From Bacillus subtilis subsp. subtilis (GTDB taxonomy: Bacteria > Pseudomonadota > Gammaproteobacteria > Xanthomonadales > Xanthomonadaceae): a stretch of DNA of 59,691 bases. The DNA is taken from the NCBI GenBank assembly GCA_021733645.1, contig JAHREJ010000027.1, positions 1 through 59,691 on the forward strand, written 5' to 3'. Under the pieces are notes generated by a model. That model worked only from the letters and a program-made list of their open reading frames with translations. It searched no databases and was not told the DNA's origin. The translations under genes and the position numbers were made by a program. Shown here one piece after another: positions 36,395-44,931 of the stretch (positions are counted from its first letter, which is position 1; the number at the start of each line of letters is the position of its first letter).

Positions 36395-37033
36395 ATGACA
36401 CTTCGCATCATCATCGCCGACGATCACCCGGTAGTCCGGATCGGCACCAAGGCGGTGATCGAATCCAGCGGTGTGGGCATGGTGGTGGCCGAGGCCAGCA
36501 GCGCCGACGAACTGCTGGCCGCGCTGACCAACGAACCCTGTGATGTGCTGGTGACAGATTACTCGATGCCCGGCAGCCAGCAGGCCGATGGCTTCACCAT
36601 GATCGGCATGATCCGGCGCCGCTTTCCCGACCTGCCGGTGCTGATGCTGAGTGTGTCCAACAACCTGGCCATCCTGCGCATGGTGGCCGCCACCGGCGTC
36701 CTGGGGTTGGTGGACAAGACTTCGTCGATGGAAGAGCTGCCGCTGGCCATCCAGACCGTACAACGTGGCCTGCCGTATGTGAGCCGCACGTTGAAGGAAC
36801 GCATTGACGCAATCGGCACCAACACCGTCGATGAGGGCGGCACCAAGCCGTTGTCGCCGCGCGAGATGGAAGTGCTGCGCCTGCTCGGCAGCGGCCAGAC
36901 CGTGAAAGAGATCGCCCTGCAGCTGCACAAAAGCGTGAGCACCATCAGCCGCCAGAAAGGCGATGCCATGTTGAAGCTGGGCCTGAAGGGCGACGCCGAG
37001 CTGTTCGACTACCTGCGCGACGGCGATATCTGA
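36395..37033 (+). CDS. LuxR-type response regulator paired with the hybrid kinase
   Basis: Response regulator of 212 residues. The receiver has the acidic pair ADDHP near the N-terminus and the phospho-acceptor in LVTDYSMPG (about residue 54). The C-terminal LuxR helix-turn-helix (LSPREMEVLRLLGSGQTVKE) starts near residue 150. The start at 36395 (MTLRIIIADD) follows the usual receiver beginning. It is divergent from the hybrid kinase with 78 bases between the starts, so the two are probably a pair that also controls itself. Confidence 0.93.
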   Translation: MTLRIIIADDHPVVRIGTKAVIESSGVGMVVAEASSADELLAALTNEPCDVLVTDYSMPGSQQADGFTMIGMIRRRFPDLPVLMLSVSNNLAILRMVAATGVLGLVDKTSSMEELPLAIQTVQRGLPYVSRTLKERIDAIGTNTVDEGGTKPLSPREMEVLRLLGSGQTVKEIALQLHKSVSTISRQKGDAMLKLGLKGDAELFDYLRDGDI

Positions 37034-37197
37034 GCCACCCCGGGTTCCTTTCTGGAACCTGAGCGGGTCCGGCCGCTTTCAGCCTCGCTTCATCCGCATT
37101 GCCGCTAGATGAATACGCAGACCCGCCTGGGCCGCGTGGCAATGTTCCGACAATGTTGGAACCCCAGCGTGGCAAGCATCCGACTGGAGATCCGAAC

Positions 37198-37602
37198 ATG
37201 CTCAACCTTTCCGCACTCAGCTTTCGTGGCCTGACCCTGATCCTGGCCCTGACCGCCGGCCTGGCAACCGTCAGCGATGCCAGCGCGATGTCCAGGAAGG
37301 ACAAGCGCACCGTGGTGGGCGCGGTGGTGGGCGGCGTGGCCGGTCACCTGCTGTCCAACGGCGATACCGCCGCCACGGTGGGCGGCGCGGTGGCCGGCGG
37401 TGCCATCGGCAACCTGACCACCCGCGACAACCGCGACCGCCGCTACGACCGCGGGTATGACAACCGCCGTTACGACGATCGCCGCCATGACCGCCGCTAC
37501 GGCTACGACCGGGGTTACGACCGCCGCAACGACCGCGGGCGCTGGGAGCGCGAGCAGCGCGACCGCCGCAACTGGGATCGCCAGCACGGCCGCAGCTGGT
37601 AA
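37198..37602 (+). CDS. Glycine-zipper envelope protein with Arg/Asp/Tyr-rich tail
   Basis: Exported protein of 134 residues. A signal peptide (residues 1-32, ending DASA) is followed by a glycine-zipper segment (VVGAVVGGVAGHLLSNG, then VGGAVAGGAIGNLTTR) as in the 17-kDa surface-antigen family. The remainder is a low-complexity tail made of Arg, Asp and Tyr repeats. Such proteins are usually associated with the outer membrane. GGAGA precedes the ATG at 37198. Confidence 0.86.
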   Translation: MLNLSALSFRGLTLILALTAGLATVSDASAMSRKDKRTVVGAVVGGVAGHLLSNGDTAATVGGAVAGGAIGNLTTRDNRDRRYDRGYDNRRYDDRRHDRRYGYDRGYDRRNDRGRWEREQRDRRNWDRQHGRSW

Positions 37603-37635
37603 ACACGCCAGGGTTGCCCCGGCGGCAGGGCCTTT

Positions 37636-37664
37636 CAACGGGCGGGTCGATGACCCGCCCGTTG
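37636..37664 (+). terminator. Strong hairpin after the glycine-zipper gene
   Basis: CAACGGGCGGGTC-GAT-GACCCGCCCGTTG is a perfect 13-bp stem with a 3-base loop, 33 bases past the stop at 37602. Only a mixed TTGTGCGTT follows, so it is a likely but not classical terminator. Confidence 0.7.
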
Positions 37665-37720
37665 TGCGTTGGGCTACCCTGTTGCCCCCGCGCCTGGGCG
37701 CACGTTGTGCCTGTTTCCCG

Positions 37721-38857
37721 ATGACCCATACCCCCCACCTCGTGCAAGGCCTGGCCAACGATGCGGTGGCCGCCGACTGGCCGGCGATCGATGCGCGCGA
37801 GATCGCCTGGTTGCGTGATCGCTACCCGCAACTGGGCCCGGACAGCCGCGTGGCCTGGCACAGCCCACGCCCGCTGTCGGCAGCGGCCATCGTGGAGAGC
37901 GCGCACGGTCGGGTGTTCGTCAAACGCCACCACGGCAGCGTGCGCAACGCAGCCACGCTGGGCGAGGAACATCGCTTCATCGCCCACCTGGACGCCGCCG
38001 GCGTGCCGGTGGTGCAGGTGTTGCGCTCCGGCAGCGGGGCCACCGCACTGGAGCATGCTGGCTGGACCTATGAACTGCACCGCGTGGGCCAAGGCCAGGA
38101 CCTGTACCGCGATGCGCCGTCATGGACACCGCTGGCCGACCTGGCGCGCGCCCACGCCGCCGGCCGCATGCTGGCCACCCTGCACCGCGCTTCGGCCAGC
38201 TACCACGCCGGCCAGCGCACCACCCACCTGCTGGTGGCGCGCGACGACCTGATCCGCGCCGCCGACCCGCTGGCGATGATTGCAGCCGACCTGGGCCGGC
38301 GTCCCGGGCTGGCCGCGTATCTGGCCCGCCAGCGCTGGCAGGACGACCTGCAGCGCGCGGTGCTGCCCTGGCATGCCGCGCTTGGCGGGCGCCTGCAGGC
38401 CGAACCGCGGCTGTGGGCGCACAACGACTGGCACGTCTCCAACCTGCTCTGGCACCGCGGCAGCACCCCGCCGCAGGTGCAGACGGTGTTCGACTTCGGC
38501 CTGGCCTCGCCCACCAGCGCGATGTTCGACCTGGCCACGGCGATCGAACGCAACGCGATTGCCTGGCTGGCGCTGGAACAGCAGACCGACGCGGCGCGCG
38601 CGGCGATTGCACAGGCCCTGCTGGCCGGCTACCGCGAGGTGGTTCCGCTGCCGGCCGAACGCGTGCATCTGCTGGCCGACCTGCTGCCGGTCGTACACCT
38701 GGACTTCGCCTTGTCCGAGGTGGAGTACTTCCAGGGCATCACCGGCTCGCCAGCCAATGCGGACGTGGCCTACCACACCTTCCTGCTGGGCCATGCCGAC
38801 TGGTTCAGCCGGGTGCAGGGCCAACGCCTGCTGGACGCGCTGCACGCGGCGGCCTGA
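37721..38857 (+). CDS. APH-family small-molecule kinase, possible thiamine kinase
   Basis: Protein kinase-fold phosphotransferase of 378 residues in the aminoglycoside/choline/homoserine kinase superfamily. The catalytic loop is WAHNDWHVSNLLW (about residues 238-250), and FDFGLASPTSAMFD supplies the metal-binding aspartate. It lies just upstream of a TPP riboswitch that heads a thiamine-type transport pair. This makes thiamine a reasonable substrate guess, as for the related kinase ThiK (YcfN). That guess is inference. The riboswitch does not precede it, so its control is separate. Confidence 0.8.
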   Translation: MTHTPHLVQGLANDAVAADWPAIDAREIAWLRDRYPQLGPDSRVAWHSPRPLSAAAIVESAHGRVFVKRHHGSVRNAATLGEEHRFIAHLDAAGVPVVQVLRSGSGATALEHAGWTYELHRVGQGQDLYRDAPSWTPLADLARAHAAGRMLATLHRASASYHAGQRTTHLLVARDDLIRAADPLAMIAADLGRRPGLAAYLARQRWQDDLQRAVLPWHAALGGRLQAEPRLWAHNDWHVSNLLWHRGSTPPQVQTVFDFGLASPTSAMFDLATAIERNAIAWLALEQQTDAARAAIAQALLAGYREVVPLPAERVHLLADLLPVVHLDFALSEVEYFQGITGSPANADVAYHTFLLGHADWFSRVQGQRLLDALHAAA

Positions 38858-38901
38858 GCGCAGGCGGGCAAATCCGTACCGATTGTGGTGAAATGGGTAC
38901 T

Positions 38902-38980
38902 GAAGCGGGGGTGCCTGGCAAAACCAGGCTGAGAGAGTCCCTTGGAACCTGATCCGGTTGATACCGGCGTAGGGAGCTTT
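38902..38980 (+). ncRNA. TPP riboswitch (THI element)
   Basis: Conserved parts are all present in order: GGGGGTGCC, CAAAACCAGGCTGAGAGAG, CCCTTGGAACCTGATCC, GATACCGGCGTAGGGAGC. The ends GAAGC/GCTTT close the basal stem. It binds thiamine pyrophosphate and is expected to turn down the TonB receptor and PnuC/PnuT-type permease that follow. Confidence 0.96.
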
Positions 38981-38989
38981 GTGCAGTGG

Positions 38990-39016
38990 GCGCAACGACC
39001 GGATGGGTCGGTGCGC
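38990..39016 (+). terminator. Expression-platform hairpin after the riboswitch
   Basis: GCGCA-a-CGACC-GGATG-GGTCG-g-TGCGC makes a 10-bp stem with one opposed pair of bases. It lies 10 bases after the aptamer and is followed by a loose T-rich run (CTTCGTCTCTTCT). It may be the off-switch terminator of the riboswitch. Confidence 0.5.
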
Positions 39017-39045
39017 GCGCGCCGTCGCTTCGTCTCTTCTGGCTG

Positions 39046-41229
39046 ATGACGAATCGAATGAACCGCTGCTACCGCCCTGCCCTGTTGACCCTCGCCCTGA
39101 GCGCCGCCCTGCCGCTGCACGCCAGCGACGCCGCCCCGGATGCGCCCGACCGTTCCCCGACCGAGCTTGCCGCCGTGCGCGTGCAGGCAAAGCAGCCGGT
39201 GGCCGACACCGTCCAGGCCAACAGTTTCGGCAGCGGCGACTGGCACAGCACCCCGGCCTCGGTAACCGTGCTGGACCGCAGCCTGCTCGACAGCCGCCAG
39301 GTGCGCAGCCTGTCCGAACTGGCCCGCAACGATGCATCGCTGGGCGACAGCTACGCCCCGGTGGGCTACTACCAGAACATCGCCATCCGCGGCTTCCCGC
39401 TGGATACCGGTACCGGCTACCGCTTCAACGGCCTGAGCACCACCGGCGAACAGCGGCTGGCGCTGGAGAACGTGCAGCAGGTGGAAATCCTGAAGGGCGA
39501 AGCCGGGCTCGCCGCCGGCGTGATGGCCCCCGGCGGCATCATCAACTACGTTGGCAAGCGCCCGGCCGAGGTTCGCAACGTCACCCTGGGCACCGACTCG
39601 GAAGGTTCGCGCTATGCCGCGGTGGATGTCGGCCATTGGCTGACCCCACGCCTTGGCGTGCGCTTCAACGCGGCCTGGGACGGCAGCACCTCGTATATCG
39701 AGCACGCCGACGGCCGCCGCAACTTCTACTCGCTGGCCACCGATTGGCGGATCACCGACCGCAGCACGCTCGAGGTGGATGCCAACTACCAGACCAGTTC
39801 GCAGCGCTCGGCATCGGGCTACCAGCTGCTGGGCGCGCGCGAACTGCCGCGCGGGGTGGACCGCGGGCACATGCTGGGCTACCAGCCCTGGCAGCGGCCG
39901 GTCGGCATCGACAGCACCAACATCACCGCCCTGCACACCTTCCAGATCAATGCGCAATGGCAGTGGCGGGTGTCGGCCGGTTACAGCCGCTCGGTGATCG
40001 ACGACAACGTGGCCTTCGCCTACGGCTGCTACTACGCCGCGCAGTGCGCCGATGGCAGCGTGCCGGGCAACTACTTCGCGCCCAACGGCGACTACGACAT
40101 CTATGATTACCGCAGTCCCGACGACACCCGCCGCAACCTGGAAGGGCGCGCCGAACTGCGTGGCAGTTTCAGCACCGGGCCGGTTGGCCACGAACTCACC
40201 GTGGGCGCGGACCGTTTCGAGCGCACCATCGACAAGCGCCGCAACGTCAACGAATACGTCGGCACCGCCAACATCCACGCTGCGCAGGTGCCGGTGTTCG
40301 CGCCATCGCCGCTGCAGCCGGGCCCGTCGGTGCGGCGCCTGGACAGCGCCCAGACCGCCGTGTTCGCCTTGGACCGCATGCAGTTCGGCGACGCCTGGCA
40401 GTGGTTGGCCGGTGGCCGCTTCGTGCGCCTGGACGAACGTGCGTTCGACAAGCGCGGCAACCCCGAGCGCCACAGCACGCTGTCGCGCTTCCTGCCGCAG
40501 ACCGCGCTGGTCTGGAAGGCCACCGACCAGGTGAATGTCTACGCCAGCTATGTGCGCGGCATTTCGCTCGGCCAGGAAGCCCCGTTCTGGACCTCCAACG
40601 ACGGCACGTTCCTGGCCCCGGTGCTGTCGCGCCAGACCGAAGTGGGCGTCAAGTACACCGCCGCCGATGCGCTGACCCTGGGCGCGGCGGTGTTCCGCAC
40701 CTCGCAGCCGTTCCAGTACGCCAAGCCCGATGCCAGCGCTGCCGGCTACACCTTCGTGGCCGAGGGCCAGCAGACCCACACCGGGCTGGAACTGACCGCC
40801 AATGGCCGGGTCACCGATGTCTTGCAGGTCCACGCCAGCGTCAGCGCGCTGCAGGCTCGTGCGCGCAGCAGCGGCACGGCGGTGTACGAAGGCCAGCAGC
40901 TGGTCAACGTGCCCAAGCTGCGCGCCACCCTGCAGGCCGATTACAACCTGCCCTTCGTCAGCGGGCTGGCGCTGACCGGTGGCTGGCGCTACGCCTCGGC
41001 GAACGTGGCCACGGTGGATGGCAGCGTGCGTGCACCGGCCTACCACGTGGTCGACCTGGGCCTGCGCTTCAGCCACGCACTGGGCGACCATCCGGTGACC
41101 TGGAACCTGTCGGTGGACAACCTGTTCGACCGCTTCTACTGGCGTGATACCGGCAGCAGCGCGGGCGATTACTACCTGTTTGCCGGCGCACCGCGCCAGG
41201 CGCGCCTGTCGGTGACCTTCGGGCTATGA
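39046..41229 (+). CDS. TonB-dependent receptor under TPP control
   Basis: Outer-membrane receptor of about 727 residues: signal peptide ending HASDA, a TonB-box-like region near TELAAVRVQ, a plug domain (IAIRGFPLDTGTGYRFNG, VEILKGEAGLAAGVMAPGGI) and a 22-strand barrel ending in a terminal aromatic-like LSVTFGL. The plug resembles siderophore receptors. Its position behind a TPP riboswitch and overlap with a PnuC-type permease indicate uptake of thiamine or a precursor. A second ATG at 39058 is possible. Neither start has a strong ribosome site, in keeping with riboswitch control of translation. Confidence 0.92.
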   Translation: MTNRMNRCYRPALLTLALSAALPLHASDAAPDAPDRSPTELAAVRVQAKQPVADTVQANSFGSGDWHSTPASVTVLDRSLLDSRQVRSLSELARNDASLGDSYAPVGYYQNIAIRGFPLDTGTGYRFNGLSTTGEQRLALENVQQVEILKGEAGLAAGVMAPGGIINYVGKRPAEVRNVTLGTDSEGSRYAAVDVGHWLTPRLGVRFNAAWDGSTSYIEHADGRRNFYSLATDWRITDRSTLEVDANYQTSSQRSASGYQLLGARELPRGVDRGHMLGYQPWQRPVGIDSTNITALHTFQINAQWQWRVSAGYSRSVIDDNVAFAYGCYYAAQCADGSVPGNYFAPNGDYDIYDYRSPDDTRRNLEGRAELRGSFSTGPVGHELTVGADRFERTIDKRRNVNEYVGTANIHAAQVPVFAPSPLQPGPSVRRLDSAQTAVFALDRMQFGDAWQWLAGGRFVRLDERAFDKRGNPERHSTLSRFLPQTALVWKATDQVNVYASYVRGISLGQEAPFWTSNDGTFLAPVLSRQTEVGVKYTAADALTLGAAVFRTSQPFQYAKPDASAAGYTFVAEGQQTHTGLELTANGRVTDVLQVHASVSALQARARSSGTAVYEGQQLVNVPKLRATLQADYNLPFVSGLALTGGWRYASANVATVDGSVRAPAYHVVDLGLRFSHALGDHPVTWNLSVDNLFDRFYWRDTGSSAGDYYLFAGAPRQARLSVTFGL

Positions 41230-41810
41230 ACGCGGCGATCCTGGAATGGTCGGCCGTTGCCACCAGCATCCTCGGGGTGTGGTTGATGGCGCGCCGGCAG
41301 ATGCTGGCGTGGCCGGTGGGGCTGGTGGCCGTGGCGCTGTATGCGCTGGTGTTCGTCGATGCCAAGCTGTACTCGGACACGTTGCTGCAGGTCGTGTTCG
41401 GCGGCTTCCTGCTGTACGGCTGGTTGAGCTGGCGCCGCCACGCGCAGCAGGACGGTGCGATCGTGATCGCGCCACTGCCACGGCGGCACCTGCTGCGCGA
41501 CCTCGGCATCGGCGTGGTGTTCGGCATTGTGCTGGGGGCGGCGATGCACAGCTTCACCGACGCCGCGCTGCCGTGGCTGGATGCGATGCTGGCCGCACTC
41601 AGCCTGGTGGCGCAGTGGTGGCAGGCACGGCGGCATGTCGCCACGTGGTGGCTGTGGATCTTCGTGGACGTGGTGTATGTGGGCATGTACCTGGTCAAGT
41701 CGCTGGACGTCACCGCCGGGCTGTACCTGGTGTTCGTCGGCCTGGCGGTGATGGGGCTGCGCGCGTGGACGGCGGCGGACAGCGCAACCGGTGCCATGCA
41801 GCGCCGCTGA
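41226..41810 (+). CDS. pnuT: PnuC-family permease, probable thiamine transporter PnuT
   Basis: Inner-membrane protein of 194 residues with about seven helices, of the PnuC vitamin permease family (VGLVAVALYALVFVDAKLYSD, WIFVDVVYVGMYLVKSLDVT). PnuC takes up nicotinamide riboside, while the PnuT branch next to TPP riboswitches takes up thiamine. Since this gene shares the riboswitch and overlaps the TonB receptor by 4 bases (ATGA), PnuT is the likelier identity. Sequence alone would not settle the substrate. Confidence 0.85.
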   Translation: MNAAILEWSAVATSILGVWLMARRQMLAWPVGLVAVALYALVFVDAKLYSDTLLQVVFGGFLLYGWLSWRRHAQQDGAIVIAPLPRRHLLRDLGIGVVFGIVLGAAMHSFTDAALPWLDAMLAALSLVAQWWQARRHVATWWLWIFVDVVYVGMYLVKSLDVTAGLYLVFVGLAVMGLRAWTAADSATGAMQRR

Positions 41811-41873
41811 CCGCGCCGCATCGGCTTGCTGGCGGACAGCTGCGGTCGTAGCATCGCCGGGCGGAGGAAGCCG

Positions 41874-42347
41874 ATGACTCAGAGTCCTGCACTGTTGCGA
41901 CGCCTGCTGCGGGCCAAGGACCGGATGGACCAGGCGCCCCATGAGGCCTGGCCGGTCCGGCGCCTTGCGCAGGTGAGTGCCACGTCCGAGGCCTACTTCG
42001 CGCGCCAGTTCAGGCTGGCCTTCGGCCTGCCGCCGCACCGCTACCTGTTGAGCCGGCGCATCGAGCGGGCCGTGGCGCTGTGCCGCGATACCGACCTGCC
42101 CATCACCGAGATCGCCTACCAGACCGGCTGGCGCAGCCTGGGCACCTTCGGCCGGGTATTCCGCGACATCACCGGGCAATGCCCCGGCGACCTGCGCGGC
42201 ACGACGCCCTTGGCCCCGTCGCCGGGCAGCGCCCCCGAGTGCATCCTGCGCGCCGCCCGGCGCCCGGACCTCACCACCTCAGTTTCGGAGAAGCGCCAGC
42301 GCAGGGGTGCCGGTACAACGAAGCCTCAATCAACGGAGGTTGTATGA
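41874..42347 (+). CDS. Short AraC-type regulator coupled to a VOC protein
   Basis: AraC/XylS-type DNA-binding protein of 157 residues that lacks the usual N-terminal sensing domain. Two helix-turn-helix parts are visible (VRRLAQVSATSEAYFARQFR and ITEIAYQTGWRSLGTFGRVF), the latter the diagnostic C-terminal signature. A basic tail follows. GGAGGAAG precedes the ATG at 41874. Its stop overlaps the ATG of the VOC gene, so the two are made together and the regulator probably controls its own operon. Confidence 0.88.
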   Translation: MTQSPALLRRLLRAKDRMDQAPHEAWPVRRLAQVSATSEAYFARQFRLAFGLPPHRYLLSRRIERAVALCRDTDLPITEIAYQTGWRSLGTFGRVFRDITGQCPGDLRGTTPLAPSPGSAPECILRAARRPDLTTSVSEKRQRRGAGTTKPQSTEVV

Positions 42348-42763
42348 CACAGGGTATCGATGTGGTCGGCGTATACGTGCGCGACCAGGAAGAGGCGTTG
42401 GCGTTCTATGTCGGCAAGCTGGGCTTTGACGTGCACACCGATGTGCGCAATGGCCACTATCGCTGGCTGACCGTGCAGCACCCCGAGCAGCCCTCGCTGC
42501 AGCTGGGCCTGTTCACCCCCGGCCCGCCGGTGCACGACCCGGCCACCGCACAGGCGCTGTCCGCATTGGTGGCCAAAGGGGCAATGCCGGCGCTGGTGCT
42601 GGCCGTGGACGACTGCCGCGCGGCCTACCAGCGGCTGAGTGCAGCCGGCGTGGAGTTCACCCAGGAACCGGTGGAACGCTACGGCACGGTGGACGCCGGT
42701 TTCCGCGATCCGTCCGGCAATGGCTGGAAAATGATCGAATCGGCGGCCCGCCGGCTTGCCTGA
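42344..42763 (+). CDS. VOC-family (glyoxalase/bleomycin-resistance fold) protein
   Basis: Vicinal-oxygen-chelate protein of 139 residues: VVGVYVRDQEEALAFYVGKL at the start, a middle LQLGLFTPGPP strand, and the closing signature RDPSGNGWKMIE. The metal ligands of the fold (His/Glu positions) are only partly obvious, so the activity is uncertain. Glutathione-dependent lyase, antibiotic binding or a dioxygenase role are all possible. A strong ribosome site, ACGGAGG, lies 5 bases before the ATG at 42344. Confidence 0.86.
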   Translation: MTQGIDVVGVYVRDQEEALAFYVGKLGFDVHTDVRNGHYRWLTVQHPEQPSLQLGLFTPGPPVHDPATAQALSALVAKGAMPALVLAVDDCRAAYQRLSAAGVEFTQEPVERYGTVDAGFRDPSGNGWKMIESAARRLA

Positions 42764-42768
42764 TGCGC

Positions 42769-42792
42769 GCGGCCGCGCCCCGGCGTGGCCGC
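42769..42792. terminator. Hairpin between the VOC and phospholipase genes
   Basis: GCGGCCGCGCC-CC-GGCGTGGCCGC is an 11-bp stem with one G-T pair. It lies between two convergent stops and abuts the phospholipase stop at 42793. There is no T-run. Confidence 0.5.
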
Positions 42793-44931
42793 TCAGTCCA
42801 GCAGCAGGCGCATCGCCTCGGTGCCCATCGCCGGGTCGGTGCTGCCCGGCCGGCCGTCTTCCACTCGCCCGGCCAGGCGCTGGGAGGCGCCGGGCTGTTC
42901 GACATGCAGGTCATACCAGCCCCCGCTGGGCGCGGCCTCCCAGTCCATTGCCGTGCTCGCACCGGACGCCAGCTGCAACTGCCGTTGCGGGGCCGTATCC
43001 GCATAGGCCCCCGCGCGCACGGTGACCGCCAGCGCCGCATCGCCGGGGTTGTGCAGCCACAACTGCAGGCGGTCGCCGTTGCGGTCGATGCGTGCCTGCA
43101 GCGGCGCGCCCGCGCCAGGCTGGCCGCGGTAGTGGCGGTGGAAGCCGTTGGGGCCGAGCAGCCACAAGTCGTAACCGTGCGCGTCATCCAGGACCCAGCG
43201 CGCGTGTTGCGGCATGCCCGGGGCCAGCGTGTAGCGGCGCGGGATCGCCCCCAGCTGCAGGCGGTCGTAGACATGCAGCACCGCCGCTGCGCCATCGCAG
43301 GCAAGATCGAGCCTTACATGGTCATCGTCCAGCGCGATACCTGCCTGCGGGCGGTAGGGCAGCGCGCGCGCCGGGCGCACCCCGGGTTCCTGCCGCGCCG
43401 GCAGCAGGCCCTCGGGCAGCACCGGCACGGTCCGGCCGGCCAAGGCCGCCGCGCGCGCCGCCATCGCGGCGGTGGCCGGCAAGGCGGCCACGAAGGGCCG
43501 GGTGTCGCGCTGCGAGAAATCGAACGCTCCGGTGAGATCGCCACACACGGCGCGCCGCCACGGCGACAGCTCGGGCGCGGCCACGCCGAAGCGGCGTTCG
43601 ATCAGGCCGATCACCGAGGTGTGGTCGTACACCTGCGAATCAACCCAGCCGCCCCGGCTCCACGGCGAAATCACGTACAGCGGCACACGCGGGCCGAGCC
43701 CGTACGGGCGGCCGCGCAGGTCCAGCGGGTCGGCCTTTTCGTTGCCCGGCGATGCAAGCTGGTGGTACTCGCCCGCGGTGGACACCGACGATGCACCGGC
43801 CCAGCCGCCCGCCACCGATGCATCGCGCGAAGGCGGGGCCGGCGGCGGCATGTGGTCGAAGAAGCCATCGTTCTCGTCGAACATCAGCAGCAGCGCGGTG
43901 CGGCTCCACACCGCCGGATCGGCGGTGAGTGCATCCAGCACGCGCGCGGTGTAGGCCGCGCCCTGGGCCGGGCTGGACGGCCCGGGATGCTCGCTGCCGG
44001 CGGCGTCGGCGATGATGAAACTGACCTGTGGCAACTGCCCTTTCAGCACATCCTCGCGCAGTTGGGCCAGGCCGCGCGTGCTGACCCCGCGCGCGCGCAA
44101 CGCCGCATCATGGCCGGGTGCACCCCGCCAGGCCTGGCGGAACACCTCGAAGCCGGCCAGCGGGTTGTCGGTGAAGTTGTCGGCCATGTCCTGGTAGATC
44201 TGCCAGCGCACGCCGGCCTGCTGAAGGCGCTCGACGTAGGTGGTCCAGGTGTAGGACGCCGGGTGGCCGCCCAGCTCGGGGAAGTTGTCGTGCGAGTTGG
44301 CCACCGCCGGGCCACCGCCACCGCCCTGCGGGTCGTTGTGGCCGGTCCACAGGAACAGGCGGTTGGGATTGGTGCCGGCCTGCATCGCGCAGTGGTAGGC
44401 GTCGCACACGGTGAACGCCTCGGCCAACGCGAACTGGAAAGGCATGTCCGCGCGCTGGAAGTAGCCCATCGCGTGGTCCTGCTTGGCCGCCGGCCAGTGC
44501 GCCATGCGCCCGTGGTCCCAGGCACGCTGTGCATCGGGCCAGGTATGTGGCGTGCCTTCCACGCGCATGACCCCGAACTGTGCGGCCGTATCCAGCGGAA
44601 AAGGCATGATGCCGCGCGTGCCGGCGGCATTGGGCTGCAGCCACAGCGTGCGCGGCGGCTGCCCCGGCGCCAGCGGCGCGGCGGGTGCGACGAAGCGGTC
44701 GCCGAACCCGCGCACGCCCGGCAGCGTGCCGAAGTAGTGGTCGAAGGAGCGGTTCTCCTGCATGAACACCACGATGTGCTGCACATCCTCCAGGCTGCCG
44801 CTGCGCGCATGCGGGCCAATCGCCGCCGCACGCGCGATGCTGGGCAGCAGCGCGGCGATGCCGGCACCGAGCCCGCCCTGCAGCAGGCGACGGCGCGCCG
44901 GATCGGTCAGCGGCGGAGGCGCTGGGCTCAC
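42793..44931 (-). CDS. Phosphocholine-type phospholipase C, Tat-exported
   Basis: Phosphoesterase-family phospholipase C of 712 residues, the length of the PlcN/PlcH group. It cleaves phosphatidylcholine or related lipids to release phosphocholine. The N-terminus carries a twin-arginine signal (DPARRRLLQGG, then a hydrophobic run). Catalytic-domain signatures are visible: VFMQENRSFDHYFG, LLMFDENDGFFDHM and YVISPWSRGG, followed by two C-terminal beta domains. The ATG overlaps the stop of the TonB receptor by 4 bases. The pair probably scavenges phosphate and choline. Confidence 0.94.
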   Translation of the reverse strand: MSPAPPPLTDPARRRLLQGGLGAGIAALLPSIARAAAIGPHARSGSLEDVQHIVVFMQENRSFDHYFGTLPGVRGFGDRFVAPAAPLAPGQPPRTLWLQPNAAGTRGIMPFPLDTAAQFGVMRVEGTPHTWPDAQRAWDHGRMAHWPAAKQDHAMGYFQRADMPFQFALAEAFTVCDAYHCAMQAGTNPNRLFLWTGHNDPQGGGGGPAVANSHDNFPELGGHPASYTWTTYVERLQQAGVRWQIYQDMADNFTDNPLAGFEVFRQAWRGAPGHDAALRARGVSTRGLAQLREDVLKGQLPQVSFIIADAAGSEHPGPSSPAQGAAYTARVLDALTADPAVWSRTALLLMFDENDGFFDHMPPPAPPSRDASVAGGWAGASSVSTAGEYHQLASPGNEKADPLDLRGRPYGLGPRVPLYVISPWSRGGWVDSQVYDHTSVIGLIERRFGVAAPELSPWRRAVCGDLTGAFDFSQRDTRPFVAALPATAAMAARAAALAGRTVPVLPEGLLPARQEPGVRPARALPYRPQAGIALDDDHVRLDLACDGAAAVLHVYDRLQLGAIPRRYTLAPGMPQHARWVLDDAHGYDLWLLGPNGFHRHYRGQPGAGAPLQARIDRNGDRLQLWLHNPGDAALAVTVRAGAYADTAPQRQLQLASGASTAMDWEAAPSGGWYDLHVEQPGASQRLAGRVEDGRPGSTDPAMGTEAMRLLLD

